A stretch of DNA of 64,000 bases from Pseudonocardia acidicola (GTDB taxonomy: Bacteria > Actinomycetota > Actinomycetes > Mycobacteriales > Pseudonocardiaceae): contig NZ_JAAXLA010000016.1 in the NCBI RefSeq assembly GCF_012911935.1, forward strand, positions 1-64,000, in the 5' to 3' direction. Below the pieces are notes generated by a model that saw only the letters and a program-made list of their open reading frames with translations, was not told the origin of the DNA and did no database searches. This document shows positions 16,289-27,083 of the stretch, in pieces (within the stretch, counting starts at the first letter, position 1; every line of letters starts with the position of its first letter). Position numbers and translations under genes: made by a program.

Positions 16289-17716
16289 TCAGGCTCGCGA
16301 CCGGGTCAGCTGGGCGAGTCGGGCCAGTGCCTCGGGGAAGATCTCGGCCGGCGGGGTGACCAGGCCGGCTCCGACCTGGCCGACTCCTGCGATCCTCCCG
16401 GCCATACCGGTGTTGATCTGCGGGAGTATGCCTGTACGGCAGACTTTCGTGACGTCGATGCCGGACGGGACGCCCTGGAACTCCAGTACCGGCACCGACC
16501 AGCGCGGGTTCTCGCCGAGGGTGATCTCATGCATGCGGCGGGTGGTTGCCAGTGCGTCGGGCACCGAGCCGCCGACGAAGCGGACGATGGCGGGCGCGGT
16601 GGCCATGGCGAATCCGCCGATCCCGGCGGTCTCGGTGATGGCCGAGTCACCGATGTCGGGGTTGGCGTCGTCCGGTCCGTACTCACCGAGGAAAAGTCCG
16701 TCGGCGAGCTGCGCCGGTCCGGTGAACCACTCATCGCCGGTGCCGGCGACCTGGATCCCGAAGTCGGTTCCGTTGCGAGCCATCGCAACCACCATCGTCG
16801 AGCCCTCGACACCGCGCGCCGCGTCGAGAGCGAGCTTGCAGGCCGGCATGGCCAGGTTGAGGAAGAAGTGGTCGTTTCCGCCGATGAATCGCAGGGACTC
16901 GGCGACATCGCTGCGGCTGAACCCGGCGTCGATTCCGGCGGTGACCATCGCCGGGGAGAGGTCGCGGAGCAGCATCAGCGTGCCGGCGCGGTTGCGGTTG
17001 TGCGCCTCGTCGCCCATCTGCAGCATCTGGGTGAGGATGCCCGTCACGTCCACCGGGCCGCTCTCGTCGCGGACGCGCCGGACCGCGGTCTGCAGGAGGG
17101 GACCGAGGACGTTCCCGAGCCAGCGCAGTCGGTGCAGGACGTCCGGCGCGTACGCGCCGTAGCGAAGGACCTTGCCGAGGCCCTCGTTGAGCGAGCAGTA
17201 CGTGCGGCGCCCCGTCGCCGGGTCCTCGAGCACGAACATCCACATGCTCGGGGTGACCACGCCGGCCATCGGGCCGACCGCGGAGCGGTGGTGGCACGGT
17301 TCCAGCGACACCGACGTGCCGGCCTCGAACAGCGCCGCGGCCTTCTCGGGGTCATCGACCAGACCCTCGAGCGCGGCACCGCCCATGAGGGCTCCACGCA
17401 GCGGACCTGAGGCACGGTCCCAGGTGATCGGCGGACCGGCGTGCAGGAACTGGCCGGGTTGCAGATCGAGGGCCTCGGACGCGGGCACGACATCGACCAG
17501 TGTCGCGGTGACCTTGAGCATCGCATCGAGTGCGCGTTCGTTCGCGGAGCGCCTCAGCGGATCAGCCGCGACGATCGCGAGGTCGGCCTCGGTGTGCTCC
17601 ATGGGCGGGCGCCAGTCCACCCGGGTGACCGGGACGGCCTGCTCGGCCACGGCGTCGGCGAGCAGGTCGGTGCCGACGTTCACAACGCTCTCGACGACGC
17701 CGTTCGGGGTGGTCAC
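16289..17716 (-). CDS. DUF1116 (YlbE/AllG-like) subunit of a carbamoyltransferase
   Basis: This 475-aa DUF1116 protein is recognised by GPLRGALMGGAALEGLV, the CHHRSAVGPMAGVVTPSMW block, GDEAHNRNRAGTLML, GGNDHFFLNLAM and RNGTDFGIQ. In E. coli the homologue YlbE (AllG) works with FdrA (AllF) and YlbF (AllH) as oxamate carbamoyltransferase, which converts oxalurate and phosphate to oxamate and carbamoyl phosphate. It is the third gene of a tightly coupled minus-strand operon and overlaps fdrA by 4 nt. With a barbiturase and a carbamate kinase nearby, I infer that the carbamoyl donor is ureidomalonate or oxalurate. Length is close to the family norm. Confidence 0.85.
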   Translation of the reverse strand: MTTPNGVVESVVNVGTDLLADAVAEQAVPVTRVDWRPPMEHTEADLAIVAADPLRRSANERALDAMLKVTATLVDVVPASEALDLQPGQFLHAGPPITWDRASGPLRGALMGGAALEGLVDDPEKAAALFEAGTSVSLEPCHHRSAVGPMAGVVTPSMWMFVLEDPATGRRTYCSLNEGLGKVLRYGAYAPDVLHRLRWLGNVLGPLLQTAVRRVRDESGPVDVTGILTQMLQMGDEAHNRNRAGTLMLLRDLSPAMVTAGIDAGFSRSDVAESLRFIGGNDHFFLNLAMPACKLALDAARGVEGSTMVVAMARNGTDFGIQVAGTGDEWFTGPAQLADGLFLGEYGPDDANPDIGDSAITETAGIGGFAMATAPAIVRFVGGSVPDALATTRRMHEITLGENPRWSVPVLEFQGVPSGIDVTKVCRTGILPQINTGMAGRIAGVGQVGAGLVTPPAEIFPEALARLAQLTRSRA

Positions 17717-19125
17717 GATCGCTCTCCGATCTGCTGCATCATCTCGATCGCGCGGCGCGTGGCATGCGCGTTGGACAGGTGAACCTCGGCGCCGGCATCC
17801 GCGAGCGCGCGGACTTGCCGGTCGCGCCGCTGCGGGTCGGCCTCGGTTCCGACGACCGTGACCACGACCGGCTTCGCGAGGTCAGCGATGGCCGGGGCGA
17901 GCAGAGCAGCGGGGTCGGCGTCGGCGCCGTGTCCGAGTACCACGTCGAGCAGGAGGACCGCGGTCTCGGGGTCGGCGGCGGCCTTCACGAGGTGCTCCAG
18001 CCGAAGGGTCGGGTCGATCATCGGGTGTGCCCGGCCGGTGGTGTAGGCGTCGTCTCCGAAATCGATGAAGGTGTGGCCGGCATCGGCACCGAATGCCTCG
18101 CCGGCGATCAGCTTCGCTTCGCCGGCGAGGGTGCCGCCGACGAAGAGACCACGGAGGTACCGACCACCGGTCGGGTGCTTCGCCGTGCCCTCGACCGGCC
18201 AGCTCGGCACGGGACGCCCGAGGCGTCGCAGCACGGCCTCGGTCGACGCGGTGAGGTCCGGCTGCCCGGGGCCGAGAAGTGCGAACTCGACCGGGGTGGT
18301 CAACTCGTCGGCGAACGCCTGGATCTCGGCGGCGACCTCCGCGGCCGGCGGCTTGGAAACGATCACGATGAGCTCGACGGACGGGTCGGCGTCGAGCCGT
18401 CTCATCGCCTCACGGGTGGCCGACCCACCGACGTCGGCGGACAGGTCGCGACCGCCCACGCCGAGGGCGGAGGCGACACCGACGCCGGCACGGTCGAGGA
18501 GCGCGAGCAGTTGCTGGCAGCCGGTGCCGGATGCGGCGACGATGCCCACCGGGCCGGGGGACACGGTGTTGGCGAAGCCCAGACCGAGACCTCCGATGAC
18601 CGCCGTCCCGCAGTCGGGGCCCATCACCAGGACCCCGCGCTCGGCCGCGGCACGCTTGAGTGCGATCTCCTGCTCGACGGGGACGTTGTCGCTGAAGACC
18701 ATGACGTCGCGGCCCGCGTCGATGGCGTCCATGGCCTCCACCATCGCGTGCGCACCCGGTACCGACACCAGCGCCAGCCCTCGGGGGCTACGCCGGAGCG
18801 CGGCAGCGGTGGTGCGCGGCGGCGCGACCACCGTGGAGTCCGAGGCCGCCTGGCGGTTGGCGTCACGCAGCGCCTGGTCGACACCCGCCAGCGCCGCCGT
18901 CAACGCCTGGGGTGCGTCGAGCCTCAGGGCGACGATCATGTCGTTCGGGCCGGCCGCAGCCGGCACGTCGAAACCCATCTCGGCCAGCACCTCGACATTG
19001 AGCGCGGTCGCCATCGCGACCTGGGCGGCCACGACGCCGTCGAGGCCCTGCACGGTCCGGCTGACCTGGAGCAGGGTGACCGAGTCGGCATAGGCGCCGG
19101 GCCGAAGCTCGACGTGGGTCGTCAT
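17713..19125 (-). CDS. fdrA: FdrA-family carbamoyltransferase subunit (AllF-like)
   Basis: This 470-aa FdrA protein has a succinyl-CoA-synthetase-like fold. An N-terminal ELRPGAYADSVTLLQVSR opens it. MVFSDNVPVEQEIALKRAA and GVLVMGPDCGTAVIGG follow, then GIVAASGTGCQQLLALL, VGGRDLSADVGG and the C-terminal GLFVGGTLAGEAKLI with HPMIDPTLRLEHL. These blocks are shared by FdrA and CoA-ligase alpha/beta domains. In E. coli it is the main subunit of oxamate carbamoyltransferase. A longer open frame continues upstream, but the ATG at 19125 overlaps the DUF2877 stop (ATGA) and begins the conserved domain. Operon order is DUF2877, fdrA, DUF1116. Confidence 0.88.
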   Translation of the reverse strand: MTTHVELRPGAYADSVTLLQVSRTVQGLDGVVAAQVAMATALNVEVLAEMGFDVPAAAGPNDMIVALRLDAPQALTAALAGVDQALRDANRQAASDSTVVAPPRTTAAALRRSPRGLALVSVPGAHAMVEAMDAIDAGRDVMVFSDNVPVEQEIALKRAAAERGVLVMGPDCGTAVIGGLGLGFANTVSPGPVGIVAASGTGCQQLLALLDRAGVGVASALGVGGRDLSADVGGSATREAMRRLDADPSVELIVIVSKPPAAEVAAEIQAFADELTTPVEFALLGPGQPDLTASTEAVLRRLGRPVPSWPVEGTAKHPTGGRYLRGLFVGGTLAGEAKLIAGEAFGADAGHTFIDFGDDAYTTGRAHPMIDPTLRLEHLVKAAADPETAVLLLDVVLGHGADADPAALLAPAIADLAKPVVVTVVGTEADPQRRDRQVRALADAGAEVHLSNAHATRRAIEMMQQIGERS

Positions 19126-19835
19126 GCGGCAACTCCTGGGGTGTGGAGGGCGGACAGGGCGAGGCGGGCGCCGTGCAGCAGCCCGCTGCCGGAGGTATGA
19201 CCGATCGCAGCCAGAGCTGCTGCAGCGTCGGTCTCCGCCGGCGCACCGAGCGCCGACACGTAGACCGCGAACTCCGGGACGACCTCGCCGTTGAGGGCAC
19301 AGTCGAGCAGCGACGCGGAGAGCAGGGTGGTGCGGGAGAGCCGGGCCCGGACAGCCGCGTCGACGGCCGGGGTTCCGACGCCGGCCGCACGGTGGACCGC
19401 GATCCAACCGCACAGAACATCGTCGCCGAGCGGAGTGAGCCCGTCGCCGCGGCCGATGAGCCGTGCGACGACAGCCGGCGTGATGACGGGCAGGACGATG
19501 CCGAGTTGCTCGGCGACGGTCTCGACACCGGTGAGCGTTGACGCGGCGCCCGCCAGCGGCGGGACGCCGACGTCGAGGAGCCGGCCGACCGTGACGGGCA
19601 CACCGTCGAGGTGCAGGACGCCATCGCGCAGGTGCGCGCTCCCGACATCGAAGGATTCCGCGAGCGAGCGCAGCGCACACGGCACTGCTGTGGCCCGCCG
19701 GCCGATCACACCGACGCACCGGCCGCCGACGTCGACGTACACGGCGTCGCGTCCACGATGCACCACACGTACCGGCCCGTCGGAGCTGCGGCGAAGGTGC
19801 GCATGCACCCGCAACGGCGCGCTGACCGGGATCAC
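19122..19835 (-). CDS. DUF2877 (YlbF/AllH-like) subunit of a carbamoyltransferase
   Basis: The DUF2877 core is visible as VARLIGRGDGLTPLGDDVLCGWIAVHRA (about residues 130-157, quoted in part), with TTLLSASLLDCALNGEVVPEF after it. In E. coli the counterpart YlbF (AllH) is the third component of oxamate carbamoyltransferase. GTG 19835 (VIPVSAPLRV) gives 237 aa and sits 75 bp from the divergent PucR start. Longer starts would run into that regulator. It is the first gene of the operon and overlaps fdrA by 4 nt. Confidence 0.82.
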   Translation of the reverse strand: MIPVSAPLRVHAHLRRSSDGPVRVVHRGRDAVYVDVGGRCVGVIGRRATAVPCALRSLAESFDVGSAHLRDGVLHLDGVPVTVGRLLDVGVPPLAGAASTLTGVETVAEQLGIVLPVITPAVVARLIGRGDGLTPLGDDVLCGWIAVHRAAGVGTPAVDAAVRARLSRTTLLSASLLDCALNGEVVPEFAVYVSALGAPAETDAAAALAAIGHTSGSGLLHGARLALSALHTPGVAA

Positions 19836-19910
19836 ACGCTCGACGCTAGACGCGAGGATTACGGTTTGCCGATGTAAGGATCTGCCAACTCGTGCAGCGA
19901 AGGAGCGCAA
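19836..19910. promoter_or_regulatory. Divergent promoter region, PucR / carbamoyltransferase operon
   Basis: These 75 bp must hold both divergent promoters. The segment GGATTACGGTTTGCCGATGT is A/T-richer than its surroundings, and GGAT recurs in GTAAGGATCT, so PucR sites may lie here. AAGGAG at 19900-19905 serves the PucR GTG. No clean -35/-10 pair was identified. Confidence 0.4.
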
Positions 19911-21176
19911 GTGTTGATAACAGGGGATCGTGAGGAGCTTGCGAGCGCTGCCCTGGCACGCGTCGACGCGCTGCACACCGCGCTGACCCAGATCGTGCTC
20001 GAGGGCGGCGACCTGGCCGGAATCGCAGCGGAGGTCGGCCGGGTCCTCGGCGTGGGCGTGGCCTTCACCTCGGCCGACGGACGGGAGCGTGCGTCAGCTC
20101 TGCCGGACGAACTTCGTCAGGTGCTGACCGAGCACGAGCTGATCGACCCCACGGGGCGGCTGCGTGTGGAGCGGATGGGCCCGGAGGGGGCCGCGGTGGG
20201 CAGCGGTGAGGCCCGAGCGCTCAGGGTCGCGGCGGGCGGCGCGAACCTGGCCAAGCTGGTGTGCCTGCGCCCGGAGGAACCACTGTCCTCGGACGATGTC
20301 CACGCGCTCGAGCGTGCAGCCGCAGTCGCTGCGCTCCTGATCACCCGCGAGGAGGCGGTCACCGCCGTCGAGACCAAATACCAGGGCGACTTCCTGCGCG
20401 ACCTGCTCCTGCGGCGCTCCCCCGACCCGGCCTACGTCGCCGAGCACGCCGACACCTTCGGATGGGACCTGCGCCGCACGGTCGTCGTGGTGTCGGCCGA
20501 GCTGGATCCCCCCGCCCCCGACCAGCCGGTCTCGGGCAGCGAACGCCGACTGTGGCAGAAGCGGTTCTCCGCGGCGTGGCGGCAGGTCAGCGCCGGGCTC
20601 GGCGAGGGCATACCGACGGTCGACTTCTCCTCCGAGGTCGTGACCCTTCTGCCGATCGCAGACGACGAACCACCGGCCGGCCAGGCCGTCGTCCGCCGCG
20701 CCGTCACCGCGGTCACCGGCGACAAGGGAGGTGGCCGTCGCCCCTTCTCGGTCGGCGTCAGCCGCGCCGCGACGAGCCTCGACGATCTCCCCGGGGCATA
20801 CGCCCAGGCGCGCCGCGCCGTCGAGGTCGGCCGGCGGGTCAGCGGAGGCGGATCGACCACGTTCTTCGACCAGCTCGGCCTTCATCGGTTGATCGCCCTG
20901 ATCCCGGACTCGGGCGAGCTGCGTTCGTTCGTCAGCGACGCCCTCGGCGTCCTCGCCGAGCCGACCTCGGAGGCTGCCGACCTGCGCGAAACCCTCCAGA
21001 TCCTGCTGGACACGAACTTCAACATCGCGGAGGCCGCGCGGCTGCAGTTCTTCCACTACAACACGATGCGCTACCGGGTCTCCAAGCTGGAGCGCCTGCT
21101 GGGCCCGCTGTCCACCGATCCGCATCTGCGACTTGATGTCGCGGTGGCGCTGCAGGTGCTGAAAATCGCCGGTTGA
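19911..21176 (+). CDS. PucR-family transcriptional regulator
   Basis: This 421-aa regulator has a C-terminal PucR helix-turn-helix (about 375-408): LDTNFNIAEAARLQFFHYNT followed by MRYRVSKLERLLG. A GGDEF-like middle domain and an N-terminal sensory region precede it. PucR proteins control purine, allantoin and related nitrogen-compound genes. GTG 19911 has AAGGAG 5 nt upstream. It is divergent from the carbamoyltransferase operon and upstream of the permease/molybdenum-hydroxylase operon, so it is the likely regulator of the whole catabolic region. Confidence 0.88.
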   Translation: MLITGDREELASAALARVDALHTALTQIVLEGGDLAGIAAEVGRVLGVGVAFTSADGRERASALPDELRQVLTEHELIDPTGRLRVERMGPEGAAVGSGEARALRVAAGGANLAKLVCLRPEEPLSSDDVHALERAAAVAALLITREEAVTAVETKYQGDFLRDLLLRRSPDPAYVAEHADTFGWDLRRTVVVVSAELDPPAPDQPVSGSERRLWQKRFSAAWRQVSAGLGEGIPTVDFSSEVVTLLPIADDEPPAGQAVVRRAVTAVTGDKGGGRRPFSVGVSRAATSLDDLPGAYAQARRAVEVGRRVSGGGSTTFFDQLGLHRLIALIPDSGELRSFVSDALGVLAEPTSEAADLRETLQILLDTNFNIAEAARLQFFHYNTMRYRVSKLERLLGPLSTDPHLRLDVAVALQVLKIAG

Positions 21177-21234
21177 CCACCGTGCTCGCCTGCGTGTGAC
21201 ACATTCACGCAATTCGCCTGAACTCACCGATCCG

Positions 21235-21240
21235 TTGACA
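21235..21240 (+). promoter_or_regulatory. Possible -35 box upstream of the permease operon
   Basis: TTGACA at 21235-21240 lies in an A/T-rich patch of the 181-bp gap after pucR. A matching -10 about 17 bp later is not obvious, so this is only a candidate. Confidence 0.3.
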
Positions 21241-21357
21241 ACATATGCCATCCATCCCGCCGGTCCTTCGGCATGAGTCGCCGTCGTGGGTGTGAAGTTC
21301 GGCTTATTAGCTTGTGGCGATAGCTCGGGCCTGTCGCTGATGCCGAAGGGGTCGTCC

Positions 21358-22725
21358 GTGTCGATCTTCAAGTGGGAAGTGGTCGATCCCCGGCCGGGTG
21401 AGGCGGTTGCGCCCCGCCAGCGGCTGAGCTGGGGAAAAACCATCGGACTGGGTGCCCAGCACGTGGTCGCGATGTTCGGCGCGACCTTTGTGTTCCCGCT
21501 CGTGATGGGGCTGGACGCCAATCTCGCGATCATGTTCTCGGGCATCTGCACGCTGCTGTTCTTGCTCGTGTGCAGCAACCGGGTCCCCAGCTACCTCGGT
21601 ACGAGCGCCGCGTTCGTCGCGGGCGTGGCCGCCATCCGAGCGCAGGGAGGCGACTCCGCCGACGTGACCGGCGCGATCCTCGTCGCCGGCGTCGTGCTCC
21701 TGCTGGTCGGCGTGCTGGTCCATTTCGTCGGCGCACGGGTCATTCACGCCGTGCTGCCGCCGGCTGTCACCGGCGCCGTCGTCATGCTCATCGGCTTCAA
21801 CCTGGCGCCGGTCGTGGCCGCCCAGTACTGGCCGCAGGACCAGTGGGTCGCCCTGCTGACCGCCACGTTCATGGTGTGCGCAGCCGTGCTGCTCCCCGGG
21901 TTCTGGTCGCGCATCGCGGTGGTCCTGGCCCTGGTGTTCGGCTTCGTGATCTCGTTGATCTTCGACGGGCTGTTCGGGCCGATCAACTCCTGCGGTGGCG
22001 AGGGCTGCACAGCCACCGTGCACGAGCGCGTCTCCTGGGCGGGGGTCAAGGCGGCCGACTGGATCGGGCTGCCGAGCGGGACCCTGCGCGACGGCGTCAG
22101 CGTGATCCACGCACCGAGCTTCTCGCTGACCTTCATCCTGCTCGTCCTCCCCGGCGTCATCGCATTGATCGCGGAGAACACCGGCCACGTGAAAGCCGTC
22201 GCCGAGATGACCGGCGAGAACCTCGACCCCTACATGGGGCGCGCCCTCGGCGCCGACGGGGCCGCGACCGCGCTGGCCAGCCTGTTCGGTGGCTCGCCGA
22301 CCACGACCTACGCCGAGAACATCGGTGTCATGGGCGCCACCCGGGTGTACTCGACCGCCACGTACTACGTAGCAGCGATCGTTGCCATCCTGCTGGGCTT
22401 GTGCCCGAAGTTCGGCGCGATCGTCGGCGCGACCCCGGGCGGTGTCCTCGGCGGGATCACGGTCGTGCTCTACGGGATGATCGGCCTGGTCGGCGCGAAG
22501 ATCTGGGTCGAGAACCGGATTGACTTCGGCGACCCGGTCAACGTCGTCGGCCTCGCGGGCGGCCTCATCGCCGGCATCGGCGGTGTGACCCTGAAGTTCA
22601 CCGACGGCTTCTCACTCGGCGGCATTGCCCTCGGGACCATCCTGGTGATCGTCTATTTCCACCTCGTCAACAGGAGCGGCCGCCGAACCGAACGGACGTC
22701 CGAAAAGGCCACGGAGGCCCTGTGA
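21358..22725 (+). CDS. NCS2-family uracil/xanthine permease
   Basis: This 455-aa transporter has about 14 hydrophobic segments. The nucleobase-ascorbate transporter signatures are TIGLGAQHVVAMFGATFVFP near the start, the substrate motif LIAENTGHVKAVAEMTG, and GGSPTTTYAENIGVMGATRV. It imports uracil, xanthine or a related base by proton symport. GTG 21358 (VSIFKWEVVD) is chosen because the protein family begins here. ATG 21340 and GTG 21286 are longer alternatives. It heads an operon with 4-nt overlaps through to the amidase, so the imported base is probably the substrate of the molybdenum hydroxylase. Confidence 0.9.
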   Translation: MSIFKWEVVDPRPGEAVAPRQRLSWGKTIGLGAQHVVAMFGATFVFPLVMGLDANLAIMFSGICTLLFLLVCSNRVPSYLGTSAAFVAGVAAIRAQGGDSADVTGAILVAGVVLLLVGVLVHFVGARVIHAVLPPAVTGAVVMLIGFNLAPVVAAQYWPQDQWVALLTATFMVCAAVLLPGFWSRIAVVLALVFGFVISLIFDGLFGPINSCGGEGCTATVHERVSWAGVKAADWIGLPSGTLRDGVSVIHAPSFSLTFILLVLPGVIALIAENTGHVKAVAEMTGENLDPYMGRALGADGAATALASLFGGSPTTTYAENIGVMGATRVYSTATYYVAAIVAILLGLCPKFGAIVGATPGGVLGGITVVLYGMIGLVGAKIWVENRIDFGDPVNVVGLAGGLIAGIGGVTLKFTDGFSLGGIALGTILVIVYFHLVNRSGRRTERTSEKATEAL

Positions 22726-23551
22726 AACCTGCTTCCTTCGACTACGTCCGGCCGGGCACACTCGCCGAGGCGGTCGCCGTCCTGGCCGCAGAGCCGAACG
22801 CCAAGGTGCTCGCCGGCGGCCAGAGCCTGATCCCGCTGCTGTCGATGCGACTCGCCTCCCCCGCGGTCATCGTCGACATCAACGGCCTCCCCGGCCTGGA
22901 CACCATCTCCGTTGTCGAGGGGGACAGCCCGGGCGTTCGCGTGGGCGCCCTCGCCCGGCACAGCGCCGTGCTGGCCTCGCCCGAGGTGCAGCGTGTCCAA
23001 CCGCTCGTTCCCCTGGCGTTGTCCCACGTGGCCCACCCGACCATCCGCAACCGCGGCACCACGGTCGGGTCGCTGGTGCACGCCGACGCCGCGGCGGAGA
23101 TGCCGCTGGTGCTCACGCTGCTCGGGGGCTCGCTGGAGGTCGAGGGCCCGGACGGGCGGCGCACGATCGCCGCCGCCGACCTGTTCGTCGGGCCGCTGGA
23201 ATCCTCGGTCCACCACGACGAGATCGCGGTGTCGGCCTTCTTCCCCGCCCTGCCCACGGGCGCCGGCGTGGCCTTCGCCGAGATCGCCCGCCGGCACGGC
23301 GACTACGCCCTGGTCGGGGCGGCAGCCCTGGTCGAGGCGGACTCGATCAGGGTGGGCTACCTGTCGGTCAGTGAGGTGCCCACCGTCGTCGACCTCAGCG
23401 GCACACCGCTGGAGGAGATGGGGGAGGCCGCACTGCAGCGGCTCGAACCGGCCGACGACATCCACGCGACCGCGAAGTACCGCTCGCAGCTGGCCCGGGT
23501 GCTGACCACCCGGGTGGTACGAGCGGCCATGGAGAACGCGAAGGGAGCCCG

Positions 23552-23555
<4 letters not shown>
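22722..23555 (+). CDS. FAD-binding (CoxM-type) subunit of a molybdenum hydroxylase
   Basis: This 277-aa medium subunit carries FAD. The N-terminus FDYVRPGTLAEAVAVL, the FAD motif AGGQSLIPLLSMRL and the second motif HPTIRNRGTTVGSLVHADAAAE are diagnostic. It passes electrons from the 2Fe-2S subunit to an acceptor. GTG start with GTGA overlap to the permease and ATGA overlap to the iron-sulfur gene. The permease partner and a barbiturase further on suggest a pyrimidine or purine hydroxylase rather than CO dehydrogenase. Confidence 0.9.
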
Positions 23556-24036
<481 letters not shown>

Positions 24037-24040
<4 letters not shown>

Positions 24041-26433
24041 CCACCAAGCTGATGGGGCAGAAGGTCCAGCGCGTCGAGGACCAGCGGTTCCTGCGCGGCC
24101 AGGGGCGATACGTCGACGACATCGCCGTCGGGCGCGATGTCCTGCACGCGGCGGTACTCCGCTCGCCGCACGCGCACGCCCGAATTCTCGACATCGATGT
24201 CTCCGACGTCCTCGACGTCGACGGCGTCCACGCGGTCTACACCTACGACGACCTCGCCGCCTTCTCGACGGCGATGGCCGAGCCTCTGCCGCTGCTGATC
24301 CCCCACCCCGCACTCACCCACGGCCGCACCCAGTACACACTGGCGAAGGACGAGGTCAACTACGTCGGTGAGGCGATCGCGTTCGTCGTGGCCGAGGACC
24401 GCTACCTGGCCGAGGACGCCGTCGGCAGGATTCGCGTCGAGTACGAGCTCCTGCCCGCGGTCGTCGGCGTGGACGCCGCACGCGCGGCCGAGCACCTGGT
24501 CCACGACGATGTACCCGGCAACGTCGGCGCGCGCATGGAGCAGAACATCGGCGACGCTCCGACGGCGATCGCGACCGCGCCCCACCGGCTCGAGCTCGAT
24601 CTCACCATCGAGCGCAGCGCCTGCATGCCCTTGGAGGGCCGGGGCACCGTCGCACGTTGGGAGCCCGACCTGAACCGCCTCCAGATGTGGACGTCGACGC
24701 AGACGTCCACCGGGGTCCGCGCCGCGGTCGCGCTCAAGCTCGGCCTCGATCTCGGACAGGTCGACGTGATCACGCCCGATGTCGGCGGCGGGTTCGGCGT
24801 CAAGATCAACCACCCGTGGCCCGAGGAGCTCCTGGTCCCGTTCGCAGCCCGAGCGCTCGGCCGACCGGTCAAGTTCACCGAGGACCGCCGCGAGCACTTC
24901 ATCTCCTCGGCGCACGAGCGCGGCCAGGTGCAGCACATCGAGGTCGGCTTCGACGACGACGGCCGTCTGCTCGGCCTGAACGTCGAGTTCTGGCACGACC
25001 ACGGCGCATACACCCCGTACGGCCTGATCGTGCCGATCATCACCTCGACCCAGCTGCTCGGCCCCTACAAGCCGCAGAACTATCGCGTGGTCTTCGAATC
25101 GCTCTACACGAACACCGTGATCGTCACGCCGTACCGCGGCGCCGGCCGCCCGCAGGGTTGCTACGCGATGGAGCGCACCATGGATGCGATCGCGAAGTAC
25201 CTCGGCAAGGACCGCACCGAGGTGCGGGCGGCCAACTTCATCCAGCCCGACGAGTTCCCCTACGACCACGGGCTGATCTTCCAGGACGGTCGCGCGCTGG
25301 AGTACGACTCCGGCGACTACCCCGCATTGCTGGAGAAGCTCAAGAAGCTGATCGGCTGGGAGCAGTTCCCGGCCTTCCAGAAGGAGATGGCGGCGCAGGG
25401 CCGGCGCGTGGGGCTCGGTCTGGCCTGCTACGTGGAGGGCACCGGTGTCGGCCCCTACGAAGGCGCGCACGTCCACATCGAGACCACCGGGAAGGTCAAG
25501 GTCGCGACCGGTCTGACCACGCAGGGGCAGGGGCATGCGACAGTCTTCGCGCAGCTGGTGGCCGACGAACTCGGTGTGAAGTTCGACGACGTCGAGGTGG
25601 TCACCGGTGACACCCGGCGAATGCCGTACGCGGTCGGCACATACGCGTCCCGGGCGGCGGTGATGAGCGGGTCGGCGATCCACCTCGCGGCCAAGCGGGC
25701 CAAGGAGAAGGCGCTGAGGATCGCCGCCGAAGCCCTCGAGGTGGACGTCAGGGATCTCGAGATCGTCGACGGTGTGGTGTCGGTGAAGGGCTCGCCCGGC
25801 AGCTCGATCGACCTGGCCACGGTGTCGGTGCTGTCCAATCCGCTGCGCTATGCCTTCGACGAGGCGTCGAAGGCCGCGACACAGTTCTCGGTCGGCGACG
25901 CCCGGAAACCCCCGGTCGCCGAGGACGAGGAGCCCGGCCTGGAGGGCAAGGACTTCTACAGCCCTCCGCATGCCACGTTCGCCGCCGGCATGCACGCGGC
26001 GATCGTCGAGACCGACCCGGACACGGCCGAGATCACGATCGTGAAGTACGCCGTCGTCCACGACTGCGGCCACATGATCAACCCGATGATCGTCGAGGGC
26101 CAGATCCACGGCGGCGTCGCCCAGGGCATCGGAGGCGCCCTCTACGAGCGCATGGCCTACGACGAGTCCGGGCAGCTGCTCAATGCGTCGTTCATGGACT
26201 TCCTGATGCCCTACGTCACCGAGATCCCCGACGACATCGACATCGACCACCTGGAGACGCCGTCCCCGCTCAACCCGCTCGGCATCAAGGGCGCGGGCGA
26301 GGCGGGGGTGATCCCCGCGGCCGCGGTCTTCGCCGCCGCCATCGAGGACGCCGAAGGCTTCCCGATCACCGCGATGCCGCTCTCCCCGTCCGACCTGTTC
26401 GCCCTTCGAGAGACCCGCGGAGCAACCCCATGA
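24037..26433 (+). CDS. Molybdopterin-binding (CoxL-type) large subunit, likely uracil/xanthine-type hydroxylase
   Basis: This 798-aa large subunit opens with the RVEDQRFLRGQGRYVDDI motif of the xanthine-oxidase family. It has GGGFGVKINHPWPEE, VTPYRGAGRPQGCYAMERTM, a glycine-rich TTQGQGHATVFAQ and a C-terminal GIKGAGEAGVIPAAAV that supplies the catalytic Glu. The loop differs from the AYxCSFR motif of form-I CO dehydrogenase, so CO oxidation is unlikely. With a base permease upstream and barbiturase downstream, uracil/thymine hydroxylation to barbiturate is my leading guess. Xanthine or another heterocycle remains possible. The start at ATG 24037 overlaps coxS by 4 nt. Confidence 0.9.
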
Positions 26434-27083
26434 AGATCAGTGGATCCAACGTCGTGCCCTTCCCGGTGGCCAAGGTGTGGGACGCCCTGCTCGACCCGCG
26501 GGTTCTCGTCGCGACCATCCCGGGCTGCGAGAAGCTCGAGAGCACCGTCGAGAACGAATACGCCATGACGGTCACGGCCGGCGTGGCGGCCATCAAGGGC
26601 ACCTACGCCGGGACCTGCACGCTGTCGGACCTCAAAGACCACGATTCCCTCGTGATGAAGCTCACCGTCTCCGGCGCCCCGGGCACGATCGACGCCACGG
26701 TGGACGTCGCCTTCGACGACCTCGGCGCCGAGGGAACCCGGATCTCCTACGAGGCCGACGCCGTCGTCGGCGGGATGGTCGGCGGTGTCGGCCAACGGAT
26801 GCTGAGCAGTGTGTCGAAGCGGATGGCCGCAGAGTTCTTCGGCAACATCGGCAACGCCATCGCCCAGCCTGCCGCGCCCGCCACGGTTGCGGAGCAGGGC
26901 GCCGAGCCCGTCGCGGGCCCGGCAGCCTCGACCCGACCCGCGAATCCGGTCGTCTTCACCGCACCCGCCGGCAGGACCGGCGGAGCCGGCTCCCAGGACG
27001 ACCTCCTGAAGGGCGTCGGCATCGGAGCCGGGCTGGTCCTGCTCGGGGCCATCGTGGGGTCGGCACTGACCCGCCGCCGGTGA
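26430..27083 (+). CDS. CoxG-like SRPBCC protein with C-terminal membrane anchor
   Basis: This 217-aa protein has the CoxG/START-like domain (residues 1-150): GSNVVPFPVAKVWDALLDP, then ATIPGCEKLE and an AAIKGTYAGTCTL strand. A Pro/Ala linker follows, then a C-terminal helix GIGAGLVLLGAIVGSAL and a basic RRR end. CoxG in CO dehydrogenase systems recruits the enzyme to the membrane. Here the anchor probably docks the CoxM/S/L-type hydroxylase to respiratory acceptors. ATGA overlap with the large subunit. Confidence 0.88.
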   Translation: MKISGSNVVPFPVAKVWDALLDPRVLVATIPGCEKLESTVENEYAMTVTAGVAAIKGTYAGTCTLSDLKDHDSLVMKLTVSGAPGTIDATVDVAFDDLGAEGTRISYEADAVVGGMVGGVGQRMLSSVSKRMAAEFFGNIGNAIAQPAAPATVAEQGAEPVAGPAASTRPANPVVFTAPAGRTGGAGSQDDLLKGVGIGAGLVLLGAIVGSALTRRR